Shown: positions 9,000 to 22,618 of the stretch, piece by piece
Layout: every line of letters begins with the position of its first letter
How positions within the stretch are numbered: the stretch's first letter is position 1
NCBI RefSeq assembly: GCF_004353505.1
Contig: NZ_SMNQ01000001.1
Coordinates: 558,001-622,000, forward strand
Source of the DNA: Streptomyces sp. WAC05374
Lineage (GTDB): Bacteria; Actinomycetota; Actinomycetes; Streptomycetales; Streptomycetaceae
DNA: 64,000 nucleotides
Direction of reading: 5' to 3'
The notes under the pieces: generated by a model
The model's database searches: none
Seen by the model: only the letters and a program-made list of their open reading frames with translations
What the model was told of the DNA's origin: nothing
Made by a program: the position numbers and the translations under genes

Positions 9000-9035
9000 A
9001 TTGATTACCCGCACGAACAGGGGCTGTCAATCAAT
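9000..9035. promoter_or_regulatory. Inverted repeat in divergent intergenic region
   Basis: ATTGATT (9000-9006) and AATCAAT (9029-9035) are perfect 7-base arms separated by 22 bases, in the space between the divergent WD40 gene and the small acidic gene. The AT-rich arms stand out in this GC-rich DNA. Possible operator or promoter-overlapping site; no clear -10/-35 pair was placed. Confidence 0.3.
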
Positions 9036-9127
9036 GCTCCGGCCGCTGGACTCGTTGGCGAGCGGCCCCCGCCGGGGTGCCGCGCTCCGGTGTTCCGCAG
9101 TCGGCGGACGAGAGAGAGGAACGGTTC

Positions 9128-9295
9128 ATGACCGAGCCCGTGGACGTGGCGGTCGAGACCGCCGAGGACGTGCCCTACCCGGTCGGCGGGGCGGGGGTGT
9201 TCGACGTCGACCCGGACCAGGCCGGCGTCAGCCAGGACCCCGACGACGAGGTGACCGGGGACGTCGAGGCCCTTCCGGAAGACGTGGAGTTCTGA
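9128..9295 (+). CDS. Small acidic protein of 55 aa, unknown
   Basis: ATG 9128 follows GAGAGAGGAACGG, a good ribosome-binding region. The 55-residue product (MTEPVDVAVETAEDVPYPVG...) is strikingly acidic, with Asp/Glu spread throughout and almost no Lys or Arg; it has no membrane segment or signal peptide. One base separates its stop from the ATG of the CHAP hydrolase, so the two are surely co-translated. Possible roles include an inhibitor, chaperone or export tag for the very basic hydrolase, but nothing in the sequence proves this. Confidence 0.7.
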   Translation: MTEPVDVAVETAEDVPYPVGGAGVFDVDPDQAGVSQDPDDEVTGDVEALPEDVEF

Positions 9296-9296
9296 C

Positions 9297-10304
9297 ATGG
9301 GAAACGTACAGGGGATGCTGCGTGCCGCCCGTAAGCTGCTGGGCACCAGGGAGAACCCGCCCGGCTCCAACCGCAACCACATCACGCGCTGGTACGGGTT
9401 CACCGGCCCGTGGTGCGACATGGCGGTCAGCTACGCGGCCGCCCACTCCGACAACCTGCCCGCCGTCATGGGCAAGTTCGCGCTGACGACCGCGCACGCC
9501 AGGGCCTTCCAGAAGAAGGGCCGCTTCCACTACGGCATAGGCGGCATCCGGCCGGGCGACATCGTGTTCTTCGACTGGTCCGGTTCGCGCTCCATCGGCC
9601 GGATCGACCACGTCGGCATCGTGGAGGCGGTCCACAAGAACCGCACCATCATCACGCTGGAGGGCAACACGTCCAACGCCTTCCTCCGCCGTCGCCGCAA
9701 CTCGGCCTGCATCGTCGGGTACGGGCGGCCCGCCTACAAGGGCGGCAGCGCACCGATGCCGGGCAACGACGGCATCCTGCGCCGGGGTTCCAAGGGGCAG
9801 GCGGTCAAGACGCTCCAGAAGAACCTCAACACGGTGCAGAAGGCGAAGCTGGCCGTGGACGGTGACTTCGGGCCGGCCACCGAGAGGGCGCTGAAGGCCT
9901 TCCAGGCCAGGCACAAGCTGCCCGTCGACGGGGCGTACGGGCCGAGCACGGCGGCGATGATGAAGGCGGTCCTCGCCGGCCGGAACAAGCCGATCCGGCC
10001 GATGGCGGTGGTGGCGAAGGCCTCGGGCGCCCTGGAGGTCGACGGCCAGTTCGGCCCGGCCACCTGTGCGGCGCTCCAGCGGGCGCTGAACGACAAGGCG
10101 AAAGCGGGGCTCGATGTGGACGGCGCCTTCGGGCCGCTGACCATCACGGCGCTCCAGCGGTACGTCGAGGCGAAGGCGGACGGCATCGTCGGTCCGGAGA
10201 CCGTCACCGCCCTGCAGCGTCACCTCGGTTCGGCGCTGAGCGGCACCTGGGACGCGGACACCACCCGCCTGCTCCAGAAGGCCCTGAACGCGGGCTCCTT
10301 CTGA
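9297..10304 (+). CDS. CHAP-domain cell-wall hydrolase with three peptidoglycan-binding modules
   Basis: 335 residues. The N-terminal CHAP/NlpC-like domain (about 10-145) has a candidate catalytic Cys in GPWCDMAVSYAA, His in IDHVGIVEAV and a polar residue in LEGNTSN. Three PG_binding_1-type repeats follow (about 158-215, 232-275 and 280-333), each with a VDGxFGPxT signature. There is no signal peptide, twin-arginine motif or membrane helix, unlike secreted autolysins; this is the architecture of an endolysin that relies on another route to reach the wall. It is coupled to the acidic 55-aa gene one base upstream. An amidase or endopeptidase specificity cannot be decided. Confidence 0.85.
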   Translation: MGNVQGMLRAARKLLGTRENPPGSNRNHITRWYGFTGPWCDMAVSYAAAHSDNLPAVMGKFALTTAHARAFQKKGRFHYGIGGIRPGDIVFFDWSGSRSIGRIDHVGIVEAVHKNRTIITLEGNTSNAFLRRRRNSACIVGYGRPAYKGGSAPMPGNDGILRRGSKGQAVKTLQKNLNTVQKAKLAVDGDFGPATERALKAFQARHKLPVDGAYGPSTAAMMKAVLAGRNKPIRPMAVVAKASGALEVDGQFGPATCAALQRALNDKAKAGLDVDGAFGPLTITALQRYVEAKADGIVGPETVTALQRHLGSALSGTWDADTTRLLQKALNAGSF

Positions 10305-10332
10305 CGCGGGTCTCCGACCGGGGCAACCGGGG

Positions 10333-10363
10333 GGCCGGGCGTCACACGAGGGGACGTCCGGCC
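10333..10363 (+). terminator. Hairpin after the CHAP gene
   Basis: GGCCGGGCGTC (10333-10343) pairs with GACGTCCGGCC (10353-10363) over 11 positions, one being a G-U pair, with a 9-base loop. It lies about 30 bases after the hydrolase stop. There is no U-tract, so it would be a GC-stem terminator or RNA-stabilising hairpin. Confidence 0.45.
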
Positions 10364-10504
10364 TCGCCCACAGCCACCGGGTGCACCGAGGCGCGGCTCC
10401 ACGCCACCCGGTTCCGCCGGACGTGCGAGCGGGGGGCGGTGTCCGGCGCCGGAGGGGGTAGGCAGGACCGCACACGACCATCGCGTGCGCCGAGGAGAGA
10501 GAGC

Positions 10505-10969
10505 ATGACCGACGACGCCTACCTGTTTCTCGTGGACGGCCCGGCCACCGCGCCGGGCGCGCCCGTCACCGCCGTGGGGGACCTGGCGTGCCTGGAGACC
10601 CCCGCGGTACGGGCCTGGCTGGACGCGCACGGTGTCACCGCCGCCTCGGGCGCGCTCCGGCTGCTGCCGCCCGAGGAGACGGCGGCCATTCCGGAGGGTG
10701 CGGAGAAGCTGCCCGTTCCGCTGGGCGACGAGGAGCTGAGCCAACTGCGCCACGCGCTCGCGCCCGGTGCACTCGCCCGGGTGGAGGAGGAGCTGCTCGC
10801 CTACCGCGACTGCGCCGGTGACCGGGACGCGCTGCTGGCCCGGGCCGCGGCGGCGGGGGTCGCGCCGCACCGCATCGTGGAACTCACCGGCGAGGACCCC
10901 GCCACCGTGGCGTCGGTGGCGTCCGCGGCCGCGGGGCGGCGGCCCGGTGCCGCGGACCGCCGGGACTGA
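10505..10969 (+). CDS. Conserved Streptomyces hypothetical protein (possibly DUF6003)
   Basis: 154 residues from ATG 10505, with GAGGAGAGAGAGC directly upstream. The protein starts MTDDAYLFLVDGPATAPGAP and is acidic and soluble, with no recognised catalytic motif, transmembrane helix or signal. The segments PLGDEELSQLRHALAPG and APHRIVELTGEDPATVAS, the latter helix-turn-helix-like in rhythm, recur in a Streptomyces-restricted family that I recall as DUF6003; that name is from memory and unverified. It is monocistronic, ending about 100 bases before dhaK. Confidence 0.7.
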   Translation: MTDDAYLFLVDGPATAPGAPVTAVGDLACLETPAVRAWLDAHGVTAASGALRLLPPEETAAIPEGAEKLPVPLGDEELSQLRHALAPGALARVEEELLAYRDCAGDRDALLARAAAAGVAPHRIVELTGEDPATVASVASAAAGRRPGAADRRD

Positions 10970-11066
10970 CGTCGCCTCAGTAGAGTGGGGCGCGGATCGC
11001 CGAGCGCCCTGGGCCGGCCCGCGCGGCACGGCCCGGACGCACCCGCTCACGTGCGAGGAGACGCCG

Positions 11067-12059
11067 TTGAGAATGCTCATCAACGTACCCGAGACCGTTG
11101 TCGCCGACGCGCTGCGCGGGATGGCGGCCGCGCACCCGGAGCTCACCGTGGACGTCGAGAACCGGGTGGTCGTGCGGCGGGACGCGCCGGTGGCCGGGAA
11201 GGTGGCCCTGGTGTCGGGGGGCGGGTCGGGGCACGAGCCGCTGCACGCCGGGTTCGTCGGGCCCGGGATGCTGGCGGCCGCCTGTCCCGGCGAGGTGTTC
11301 ACCTCGCCGGTGCCGGACCAGATGGTGCGGGCGGCTGCGGCCGTGGACAGCGGGCGGGGGGTGCTGTTCGTCGTCAAGAACTACACCGGTGACGTGCTGA
11401 ACTTCGAGATGGCGGCCGAGCTCGCCGAGGACGAGGGCGTGCAGGTCGCCAAGGTGCTGGTGGACGACGACGTGGCCGTGTCCGGCAGCACGTACACGGC
11501 GGGGCGGCGCGGGACGGGGGCCACGCTGTTCGTGGAGAAGATCGCGGGCGCGGCCGCCGAGGAGGGTGCCCCGCTGGAGCGGGTGGAGGCGGTCGCCCGG
11601 CGGGTGAACGCGCGGGCCCGCAGTTTCGGCGTGGCGCTGAGCGCCTGCTCGACGCCCGCGAAGGGCGGCCCGACGTTCGACCTGCCGCCGGGCGAGCTGG
11701 AGTTGGGCGTCGGCATCCACGGTGAGCCGGGGCGGGAGCGGCGGCCCATGATGACCGCGCGGGAGATCGCCGACTTCGCGGTGGACGCGGTGCTGGAGGA
11801 CCTGCGGCCGAGCGGTCCGGTGCTGGTGCTGGTGAACGGCATGGGTGCGACCCCGCTGCTGGAGCTGTACGGGTTCAACGCCGAGGTGCAGCGGGTGCTG
11901 GGCGAGCGGGGGGTGGCCGTGGCCCGTACGCTGGTCGGGAACTACGTGACCTCGCTGGACATGGCGGGCTGTTCGGTGACCCTGTGCCAGGCGGATGAGG
12001 AACTGCTGCGCCTGTGGGACGCGCCCGTGCGGACGGCCGCCCTCCGGTGGGGAATGTGA
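11067..12059 (+). CDS. dhaK: Dihydroxyacetone kinase subunit DhaK
   Basis: About 330 residues. DhaK binds dihydroxyacetone covalently as a hemiaminal on a histidine and passes it phosphate from DhaL. Visible: GGGSGHEPLHAGFVG (the conserved His of the SGHEP motif), CPGEVFTSPVPDQM, VKNYTGDVLNFEMAAELA and VGIHGEPGRER, whose His is the substrate-binding residue (near residue 218, as in E. coli). The start is TTG 11067 because GAGGAG ends 6 bases before it; ATG 11073, two codons later, is the alternative. First gene of dhaKLM with a stop-to-start gap of 8 bases. Confidence 0.93.
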   Translation: MRMLINVPETVVADALRGMAAAHPELTVDVENRVVVRRDAPVAGKVALVSGGGSGHEPLHAGFVGPGMLAAACPGEVFTSPVPDQMVRAAAAVDSGRGVLFVVKNYTGDVLNFEMAAELAEDEGVQVAKVLVDDDVAVSGSTYTAGRRGTGATLFVEKIAGAAAEEGAPLERVEAVARRVNARARSFGVALSACSTPAKGGPTFDLPPGELELGVGIHGEPGRERRPMMTAREIADFAVDAVLEDLRPSGPVLVLVNGMGATPLLELYGFNAEVQRVLGERGVAVARTLVGNYVTSLDMAGCSVTLCQADEELLRLWDAPVRTAALRWGM

Positions 12060-12067
12060 GGCCCGTG

Positions 12068-12682
12068 ATGCTGGACGCGGAGTTCTTCCGCCGCTGGATG
12101 ACCGGTACGGCCGCCGCCGTGGAGCGGGAGGCGGACCGGCTGACCGAGCTGGACGCGGCGATCGGCGACGCCGACCACGGCGCCAATCTGCGGCGCGGCT
12201 TCGCCGCGGTGGTGGCCGCCCTGGAGTCCGAGCCGCCCGGTACGCCGGGGGCGGTGCTCACGCTGGCGGGGCAGCGGCTCATCTCGACGGTCGGCGGCGC
12301 CTCGGGGCCTCTGTACGGGACGCTGCTGCGGCGTACGGGCAAGGCGCTGGGCGACGCCGCCGAGGTGGCGCCGGTGCAGCTCGCCGAGGCGCTGCGCGCG
12401 GGTGTGGCCGCGGTGGCGCAGCTCGGCGGGGCGGCGGCCGGGGACAAGACGATGCTGGACGCGCTGGAACCGGCCGTGGAGGCGCTGGCCGAGTCGCTGG
12501 GGGCGTCGTTCGGGGCGGCGGCCGAGGCGGCGGACCAGGGGGCGCTCGCGACCGTGCCGATGCGGGCCCGCAAGGGCAGGGCGAGCTACCTCGGGGAGCG
12601 CAGTGTCGGCCACCAGGACCCGGGCGCGACGTCGTCGGCGCTGCTGATCGCCGCCCTCGCCGGGGCGGAGGGGGCGCGGTGA
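12068..12682 (+). CDS. dhaL: Dihydroxyacetone kinase ADP-binding subunit DhaL
   Basis: 204 residues. DhaL carries a permanently bound ADP that is phosphorylated by DhaM and donates phosphate to DhaK-bound dihydroxyacetone. The magnesium/ADP-binding motif AIGDADHGANLRRGF is intact, followed by GGASGPLYGTLLRR, GDKTMLDAL and GARKG-like MRARKGRASYLGERS plus GHQDPGATSSALL near the end, all family hallmarks. ATG 12068 is preferred over the adjacent GTG 12065 because of spacing from the GAGG at 12058-12061. It overlaps dhaM by GTGA. Confidence 0.93.
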   Translation: MLDAEFFRRWMTGTAAAVEREADRLTELDAAIGDADHGANLRRGFAAVVAALESEPPGTPGAVLTLAGQRLISTVGGASGPLYGTLLRRTGKALGDAAEVAPVQLAEALRAGVAAVAQLGGAAAGDKTMLDALEPAVEALAESLGASFGAAAEAADQGALATVPMRARKGRASYLGERSVGHQDPGATSSALLIAALAGAEGAR

Positions 12683-13083
12683 GCGCGCGGGTGGGCATCG
12701 TGCTCGTCTCGCACAGCGCGGCGGTGGCGTCGTCCGTCGCCGAGCTGGCCCGGGGCCTGTCGGGTGGCGGGGAGACCGCGCCGGTGGCGGCGGCGGGCGG
12801 CACGGCGGACGGTGGTCTGGGCACCAGCGCGGAGCTGATCACCCGGGCGGCGGCGGAGGTCGACGGCGGGGCGGGCGTGGCGGTGCTGGTGGACCTGGGC
12901 AGCGCCGTGCTGACGGTGAAGGCCCTGCTCGCGGAGGGCGACGAGCTGCCCTCCGGCACGCGACTGGTGGACGCGCCGTTCGTGGAGGGCGCGGTCGCGG
13001 CGCTGGTCACGGCGTCGGCGGGCGGTGACCTGGAGGCGGTGACGGCGGCCGCGTCGGAGGCGTACGGGTACCGCAAGGAGTGA
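12679..13083 (+). CDS. dhaM: Dihydroxyacetone kinase phosphoryl donor DhaM (EIIA-type domain only)
   Basis: 134 residues starting at the GTG that overlaps the dhaL stop. The phosphorylated His is in VGIVLVSHSAAVASSV, and GVAVLVDLGSAVLTVKAL with VEGAVAALVTASAG complete the EIIA-Dha (mannose-type) fold. E. coli DhaM has extra HPr and EI-like domains; this protein has only the first, so phosphate must come from the general PTS proteins encoded elsewhere. It sends PEP-derived phosphate to DhaL-ADP. Last gene of the operon; about 40 bases later the cobalt-transport promoter begins. Confidence 0.9.
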   Translation: MSARVGIVLVSHSAAVASSVAELARGLSGGGETAPVAAAGGTADGGLGTSAELITRAAAEVDGGAGVAVLVDLGSAVLTVKALLAEGDELPSGTRLVDAPFVEGAVAALVTASAGGDLEAVTAAASEAYGYRKE

Positions 13084-13125
13084 CGGCGCCCGGTGGTGGA
13101 GCCGGTGTCCGCACAGGTGCGCGGG

Positions 13126-13155
13126 TTGTGATGTACCTGGTCAACGCACTACTGT
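13126..13155 (+). promoter_or_regulatory. Probable promoter of the cbiMNQO transcript
   Basis: TTGTGA (13126-13131) and TACTGT (13150-13155) are spaced by 18 bases. A start site would fall near 13162, just before the first conserved segment of the cobalamin riboswitch, which supports the placement. Confidence 0.5.
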
Positions 13156-13157
13156 CG

Positions 13158-13352
13158 CAGGGCCTTGGTGTACGGGAAACCGGTGCGGTACCGGTGCGGC
13201 CCTCGCCACTGTGATCGGGAAGTCCGGCTCCACTCCCTGGGAAACCACCCCGGGAAGCCACTGGAACGCCGCGGGAGACCGCGGGGTCCGGGAAGGCGGA
13301 GTCGCGGCGGCACGACCTGCCATCCCGTCAGCCAGGAGACCGGCCAGGGCGC
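13158..13352 (+). ncRNA. Cobalamin (adenosylcobalamin) riboswitch upstream of cbiM
   Basis: The leader contains the conserved order GGTG...GGGAAACCGGTG (from 13167), a GCCACTGTGA segment at 13205-13214, a second GGGAAGCCACTGG segment around 13252-13264, and the B12 box GTCAGCCAGGAGACCGGCC at 13327-13345. These are the core elements of cobalamin riboswitches. The element sits between a good promoter and the cobalt transporter, so high cobalamin should reduce CbiMNQO synthesis. About 40 bases separate the B12 box from the cbiM start, where an expression platform could mask the RBS. Confidence 0.9.
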
Positions 13353-13392
13353 GTTGTCCATCCACGAGGTGCTGGAGAGGGTCTCCCACATC

Positions 13393-14076
13393 ATGCATAT
13401 CGCCGAGGGGTATCTGCCCCCTGCGCACGCGGTCGCCTGGACCGTCGCCGCCGCTCCCTTCGTCGCCCATGGCGTCCGGGCCCTGAGCCGGGAGGTCAAG
13501 GCCAACCCCGAGTCGACCCTGCTGCTCGGCGCGTCCGGTGCCTTCACTTTTGTCCTTTCCGCCCTGAAACTGCCGTCGGTAACGGGCAGTTGCTCGCACC
13601 CGACGGGCACGGGGCTGGGCGCGATCCTCTTCCGGCCGCCGATCATGGCGGTGCTCGGCACCATCACCCTGCTGTTCCAGGCGCTGCTGCTGGCGCACGG
13701 CGGCCTGACGACGCTGGGCGCCAACGTCTTCTCGATGGCGATCGTCGGCCCGTGGGCCGGCTTCGGGGTGTACTGGCTGCTGCGCCGCTTCGACGTGCCC
13801 CTGATGGTGAGCGTGTTCGCCGGGGCCTTCGTGGCCGACCTGTCCACGTACTGCGTGACCAGCGTGCAGCTCGCGCTGGCCTTCCCGGACCCGAGCAGCG
13901 GTGTCGCGGGCGCGCTGGCGAAGTTCGGCGGGATCTTCGCGGTCACCCAGATCCCGCTCGCCGTCAGCGAGGGTCTGCTGACCGTGCTGGTGATGCGGCT
14001 GCTGATGCAGTCCAGCAAGGGCGACCTCGCCCGCCTCGGCGTCCTGCCGGTGAAGAAGGAGGCCGTGGTCCGATGA
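13393..14076 (+). CDS. cbiM: Cobalt ECF transporter substrate-specificity component CbiM
   Basis: 227 residues starting at [12 protein letters not shown]; the absolutely conserved Met-His at the N-terminus forms the metal site in CbiM/NikM proteins, which fixes the start at ATG 13393. Several hydrophobic helices follow ([35 protein letters not shown]). CSHPTGTGL is another family motif. It captures Co2+ in the membrane and hands it to the CbiQ/CbiO energising module. ATGA overlap with cbiN; regulated by the riboswitch. Confidence 0.95.
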   Translation: MHIAEGYLPPAHAVAWTVAAAPFVAHGVRALSREVKANPESTLLLGASGAFTFVLSALKLPSVTGSCSHPTGTGLGAILFRPPIMAVLGTITLLFQALLLAHGGLTTLGANVFSMAIVGPWAGFGVYWLLRRFDVPLMVSVFAGAFVADLSTYCVTSVQLALAFPDPSSGVAGALAKFGGIFAVTQIPLAVSEGLLTVLVMRLLMQSSKGDLARLGVLPVKKEAVVR

Positions 14077-14453
14077 GCCGCAACGCCAGGATCAACACGC
14101 TGCTGCTGCTCGTGGTGGTGGCACTCGCCGTCCTCCCGCTCGCGCTGGGCATGGGCGACCACAAGGAGGAGCCGTTCACCGGCGCCGACGCGCAGGCCGA
14201 GACCGCGATCACCGAGCTGGACCCGGACTACGAGCCGTGGTTCAGCCCGCTGTACGAGCCGCCGTCCGGCGAGATCGAGTCGGCGCTGTTCGCGCTCCAG
14301 GCGGCCCTGGGCGCGGGTGTGCTCGCGTACTACTTCGGTCTGCGGCGCGGCCGCCGGCAGGGGGAGGCCCGGGCGCGGGCGGAGGTACCGGGTCTTCCGG
14401 GCGCCGACGCACCGGACGGTTCGGCTCCGGCCGACCGGCAGCCCTCCGCGTAG
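14073..14453 (+). CDS. cbiN: Cobalt transport accessory protein CbiN
   Basis: 126 residues with two membrane segments ([40 protein letters not shown]) and between them the family motif [36 protein letters not shown] (only its key blocks GADAQA and PWF cited here) on the outer face. CbiN stimulates metal loading of CbiM. Longer than the usual 90-105 residues because of a charged, Pro-rich C-terminal tail. It overlaps cbiM by ATGA. Confidence 0.93.
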   Translation: MSRNARINTLLLLVVVALAVLPLALGMGDHKEEPFTGADAQAETAITELDPDYEPWFSPLYEPPSGEIESALFALQAALGAGVLAYYFGLRRGRRQGEARARAEVPGLPGADAPDGSAPADRQPSA

Positions 14454-14459
14454 CGGCCG

Positions 14460-18219
<3,760 letters not shown>

Positions 18220-18242
18220 CCCCGCGTCCCTAGGATGCGGTC

Positions 18243-18773
18243 ATGTCACTCCCCCACGCGATCCTCACCGCCCTGCTCGAGAAGCCGTCCTCGGGCCTGG
18301 AGCTGACCCGCCGCTTCGACCGGTCGATCGGCTACTTCTGGTCGGCCACGCACCAGCAGATCTACCGCGAGCTGGGAAAACTGGAGCAGGCGGGGCACAT
18401 CCGGGCCCTGCCCGCCCCGGTTCCGGCCCGTGGGCAGAAGAAGGAGTACGAGGTGCTCCCGGCGGGCCGGGCCGAGCTGACGGACTGGGTGCGGCGCAGC
18501 GAGGACCCCAAGGCGATCCGGGACGCCCTGCTGCTGCGCCTGCGCGCCGCGGCCGTGGTGGGAACCGAGGGCCTCGCGGACGAGCTGCGCCGTCATCTCG
18601 CCCTGCACCAGGCACAGTTGGAGGAGTACCTGGGGATGGAGGAGCGGCAGTTCCCGCCGGAGCGGAACTCCGAGGCGGACCGGCTGCGCCATCTGGTGCT
18701 GCGCGGGGGCATCGAGCTGGAGCGGTTCTGGACGGCGTGGCTGACGGAGGCGCTCCAGGAGCTCGACTGTTAA
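18243..18773 (+). CDS. PadR-family transcriptional regulator
   Basis: 176 residues. An N-terminal winged helix (LPHAILTALLEKPSSGLELTRRF...FWSATHQQIYRELGKLEQAGHI, then KKEYEVLPAGRAELTDWV) is diagnostic of PadR. The C-terminal part (ADELRRHLALHQAQLEEYL...) is the Vir_C-like dimerisation helix bundle. It is the second gene after fadH and likely controls that gene through the palindrome at 16114-16127. The ligand is unknown. Ends at the edge of a probable Zur site. Confidence 0.9.
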   Translation: MSLPHAILTALLEKPSSGLELTRRFDRSIGYFWSATHQQIYRELGKLEQAGHIRALPAPVPARGQKKEYEVLPAGRAELTDWVRRSEDPKAIRDALLLRLRAAAVVGTEGLADELRRHLALHQAQLEEYLGMEERQFPPERNSEADRLRHLVLRGGIELERFWTAWLTEALQELDC

Positions 18774-18774
18774 C

Positions 18775-18791
18775 GGTAATCATTTTCATAT
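18775..18791 (+). promoter_or_regulatory. Probable Zur box upstream of L32/GTPase operon
   Basis: GGTAATCATTTTCATA (18775-18790), in the other direction ATGAAAATGATTACC, fits the actinobacterial Zur consensus (TGAAAATGATTTTCA type, 7-1-7). It stands out as AT-rich DNA directly after the PadR stop and about 45 bases before the zinc-free L32 gene, the class of gene that Zur represses when zinc is sufficient. Confidence 0.75.
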
Positions 18792-18833
18792 AGCGTGGCC
18801 GCCACCGTACCCGACGATGGAGGTCGCCCGGCC

Positions 18834-19004
18834 ATGGCCGTACCCAAGCGCAAGATGTCCCGCTCCAACACCCGCCACCGGCGCGCCCAGTGGAAGGCGT
18901 CCACGCCCCAGCTCGTGACCGTCACGGTCGACGGCGCCGTCCACCAGGTGCCGCAGCGCCTGGTGAAGGCGTACGAGCGCGGCCTGATCCGCCCGGAGGG
19001 CTGA
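18834..19004 (+). CDS. rpmF: Ribosomal protein L32, zinc-independent (C-minus) paralogue
   Basis: 56 residues starting [20 protein letters not shown], the invariant L32 opening, from ATG 18834 with GGAGG at 18819-18823. The four zinc-binding Cys of ordinary L32 are absent: in their place are [20 protein letters not shown] residues. Such C-minus paralogues replace the zinc-containing protein in ribosomes under zinc starvation. The upstream Zur-type box and the following metal GTPase fit this. An upstream in-frame GTG at 18795 would add 13 residues unlike L32 and was rejected. Confidence 0.93.
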   Translation: MAVPKRKMSRSNTRHRRAQWKASTPQLVTVTVDGAVHQVPQRLVKAYERGLIRPEG

Positions 19005-19009
19005 GCGCG

Positions 19010-20179
19010 ATGACGACGGCCACGGCGGCCGGCACCGACGCCCGCCTGCCGGTCACGGTCCTCTCCGGCTTCCTCGGCGCCGGGAAGACGACCCTGCTCA
19101 ACCACCTCCTGAGCAACCGGGACGGGTTGCGGGTCGCCGTGATCGTCAACGACATGAGCGAGGTCAACATCGACGCCGCCCTGGTGCGCGGCGGCGGCGC
19201 GGCGCTCTCCCGCACCGAGGAACGGCTGGTCGAGCTGACCAACGGGTGCATCTGCTGCACCCTGCGCGACGACCTGCTTCAGGAGGTGGACCGGCTGGCC
19301 CGCGAGGGCCGCTTCGACCACCTGCTCATCGAGTCCAGCGGCATCAGCGAGCCGATGCCGGTCGCCGCCACCTTCGCCTTCCCGCGCGACGACGGCGCCA
19401 CGCTGGGCGACCTGGCCCGGCTCGACACCATGGTCACCGTCGTCGACGCGGCGAACTTCCTGCCCGAACTCGTCGGCGGCGACGGGCTCGCGGAGCGCGG
19501 CCTGGACCAGTACGAGGACGACGAGCGGACCGTCAGCGATCTCCTGATGGACCAGATCGAGTTCGCCGACGTGATCGTCGTCAACAAGCTGGACCTGGTC
19601 GGCGAGGCGGACGCGGCCCGGCTCACGGCCGCCCTGACCCGCCTCAACCCGGCCGCACGGCTCGTGCCCGCCGTACGCGGCCGGGTGGAACCGGGCCAGG
19701 TGCTCGGCACCGGCCTGTTCGACCTGGAGCGCGCCCAGCAGGCGCCCGGCTGGGTCATGGAGCTCAACGGCGACCACGTGCCCGAGACGGAGGAGTACGG
19801 CATCTCCTCCACCGTCTTCCGGGCCGGCCGGCCCTTCCACCCGGACCGGCTGTGGCGGTTCGTCACCGAGCGGCTCGACAGCGGGGAGTACGGCCTGGTC
19901 CTGCGCTCCAAGGGGTTCTTCCGGCTGGCCGGCCGCGACCGGGTGACAGGCCTGTGGTCCCAGGCCGGGTCGGTGGCCCGGTTCGAGCCGTCCGGCACCC
20001 ACGACCACGGCGGCCAGGAGCAGGAGCTGGTGTTCATCGGCACCGGACTGCGCGCCGACGCCCTCCACCGGGCGCTGGACGCCTGCCTGGTGGCGGAGGG
20101 CGAGAGCGGCCCGTGGAACGACCCCTTCCCCGCGTGGGACGTCCACGTCACCGGCGAATCCTGCGACCACGAACACGCC

Positions 20180-20191
<12 letters not shown>
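19010..20191 (+). CDS. G3E-family metal chaperone GTPase (CobW/ZNG1-like)
   Basis: 393 residues from ATG 19010. Walker [28 protein letters not shown], the metal-binding CxCC motif in [28 protein letters not shown] and the NKLD guanine-specificity motif (VVNKLDLV) define the COG0523 G3E group. The C-terminal CobW_C domain ends in a His-containing tail ([11 protein letters not shown]). COG0523 proteins under Zur control are thought to deliver scarce zinc to client proteins. RBS GGAGGG overlaps the end of rpmF, giving a two-gene zinc-starvation operon. Its 3' end overlaps the convergent P-type ATPase gene by 12 bases. Confidence 0.9.
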
Positions 20192-22111
<1,920 letters not shown>

Positions 22112-22151
22112 GGACGTGCCCTTCCTTCACGGGACGGCGGAGACGCGCACC

Positions 22152-22191
22152 ACCATAGCGGAACACATGAAGAGATCTTCATCTGTACGAG
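22152..22191. promoter_or_regulatory. Divergent promoter region with NmtR-type operator
   Basis: ATGAAGA-GA-TCTTCAT (22167-22182) is a perfect 7-2-7 inverted repeat, the ATGAA...TTCAT type used by ArsR/SmtB repressors. On the minus strand a -10-like TATGGT occupies 22157-22152, putting the operator over its -35 region; on the plus strand a -10-like TACGAG lies at 22186-22191. Binding would therefore repress both the ATPase and the regulator. Confidence 0.7.
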
Positions 22192-22216
22192 TGGGCACGC
22201 GGTTACGATGGCCCGC

Positions 22217-22594
22217 ATGGGACACGGAGTGCACGGCGAGACGACCCCAGCGGCCCGCCTGGACGCGGAGGCCGCCGCCACCATCGCCGCCACGCTCCAG
22301 GCCCTCGCCACGCCGTCCCGGCTGATGATCCTCACCCGGCTGCGCCAGGGGCCGTGCGGAGTCACGGAGCTGGCCGAGTCGGTCGCCATGGAGCAGTCGG
22401 CGGTCTCGCACCAACTGCGGCTGCTGCGCGCCCTGGGACTGGTCACCGGGACGCGGCACGGCCGGCGCATCGAGTACAGCCTTTACGACAACCATGTCGC
22501 CCAGCTCCTCGACGAGGCCGTCTACCACATCGAGCACCTCCGGCTGGGCGCGCGCGATCTTCCCGGACGCACCGTGGATACTGGTGGGTCATAG
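22217..22594 (+). CDS. nmtR: Ni(II)/Co(II)-sensing ArsR-family repressor NmtR
   Basis: 125 residues from ATG 22217. The product begins MGHGVHGE and continues LQALATPSRLMILTRLRQGP, MEQSAVSHQLRLLRALGLV and SLYDNHVAQLLDEAVYHIEHL; from memory this closely parallels M. tuberculosis NmtR. Known NmtR ligands are the N-terminal amine/His3 region plus D91, H93, H104 and H107, and all are present here (MGH, YDNH, YHIEH). Because the processed N-terminus is a ligand, ATG 22217 is better than the in-frame ATG 22208 that would add three residues. It should derepress the divergent P1B-4 ATPase on Ni/Co excess. Confidence 0.93.
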   Translation: MGHGVHGETTPAARLDAEAAATIAATLQALATPSRLMILTRLRQGPCGVTELAESVAMEQSAVSHQLRLLRALGLVTGTRHGRRIEYSLYDNHVAQLLDEAVYHIEHLRLGARDLPGRTVDTGGS

Positions 22595-22618
22595 CCGGGC
22601 GGACGCGAAGGGGCGCGC

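Noticed and set aside
5141..10304. STAND-WD40 plus CHAP endolysin as a phage defence island
   Set aside because: No nuclease, protease, TIR or other effector, and the genes are divergent with no shared operon; kept only as separate observations.
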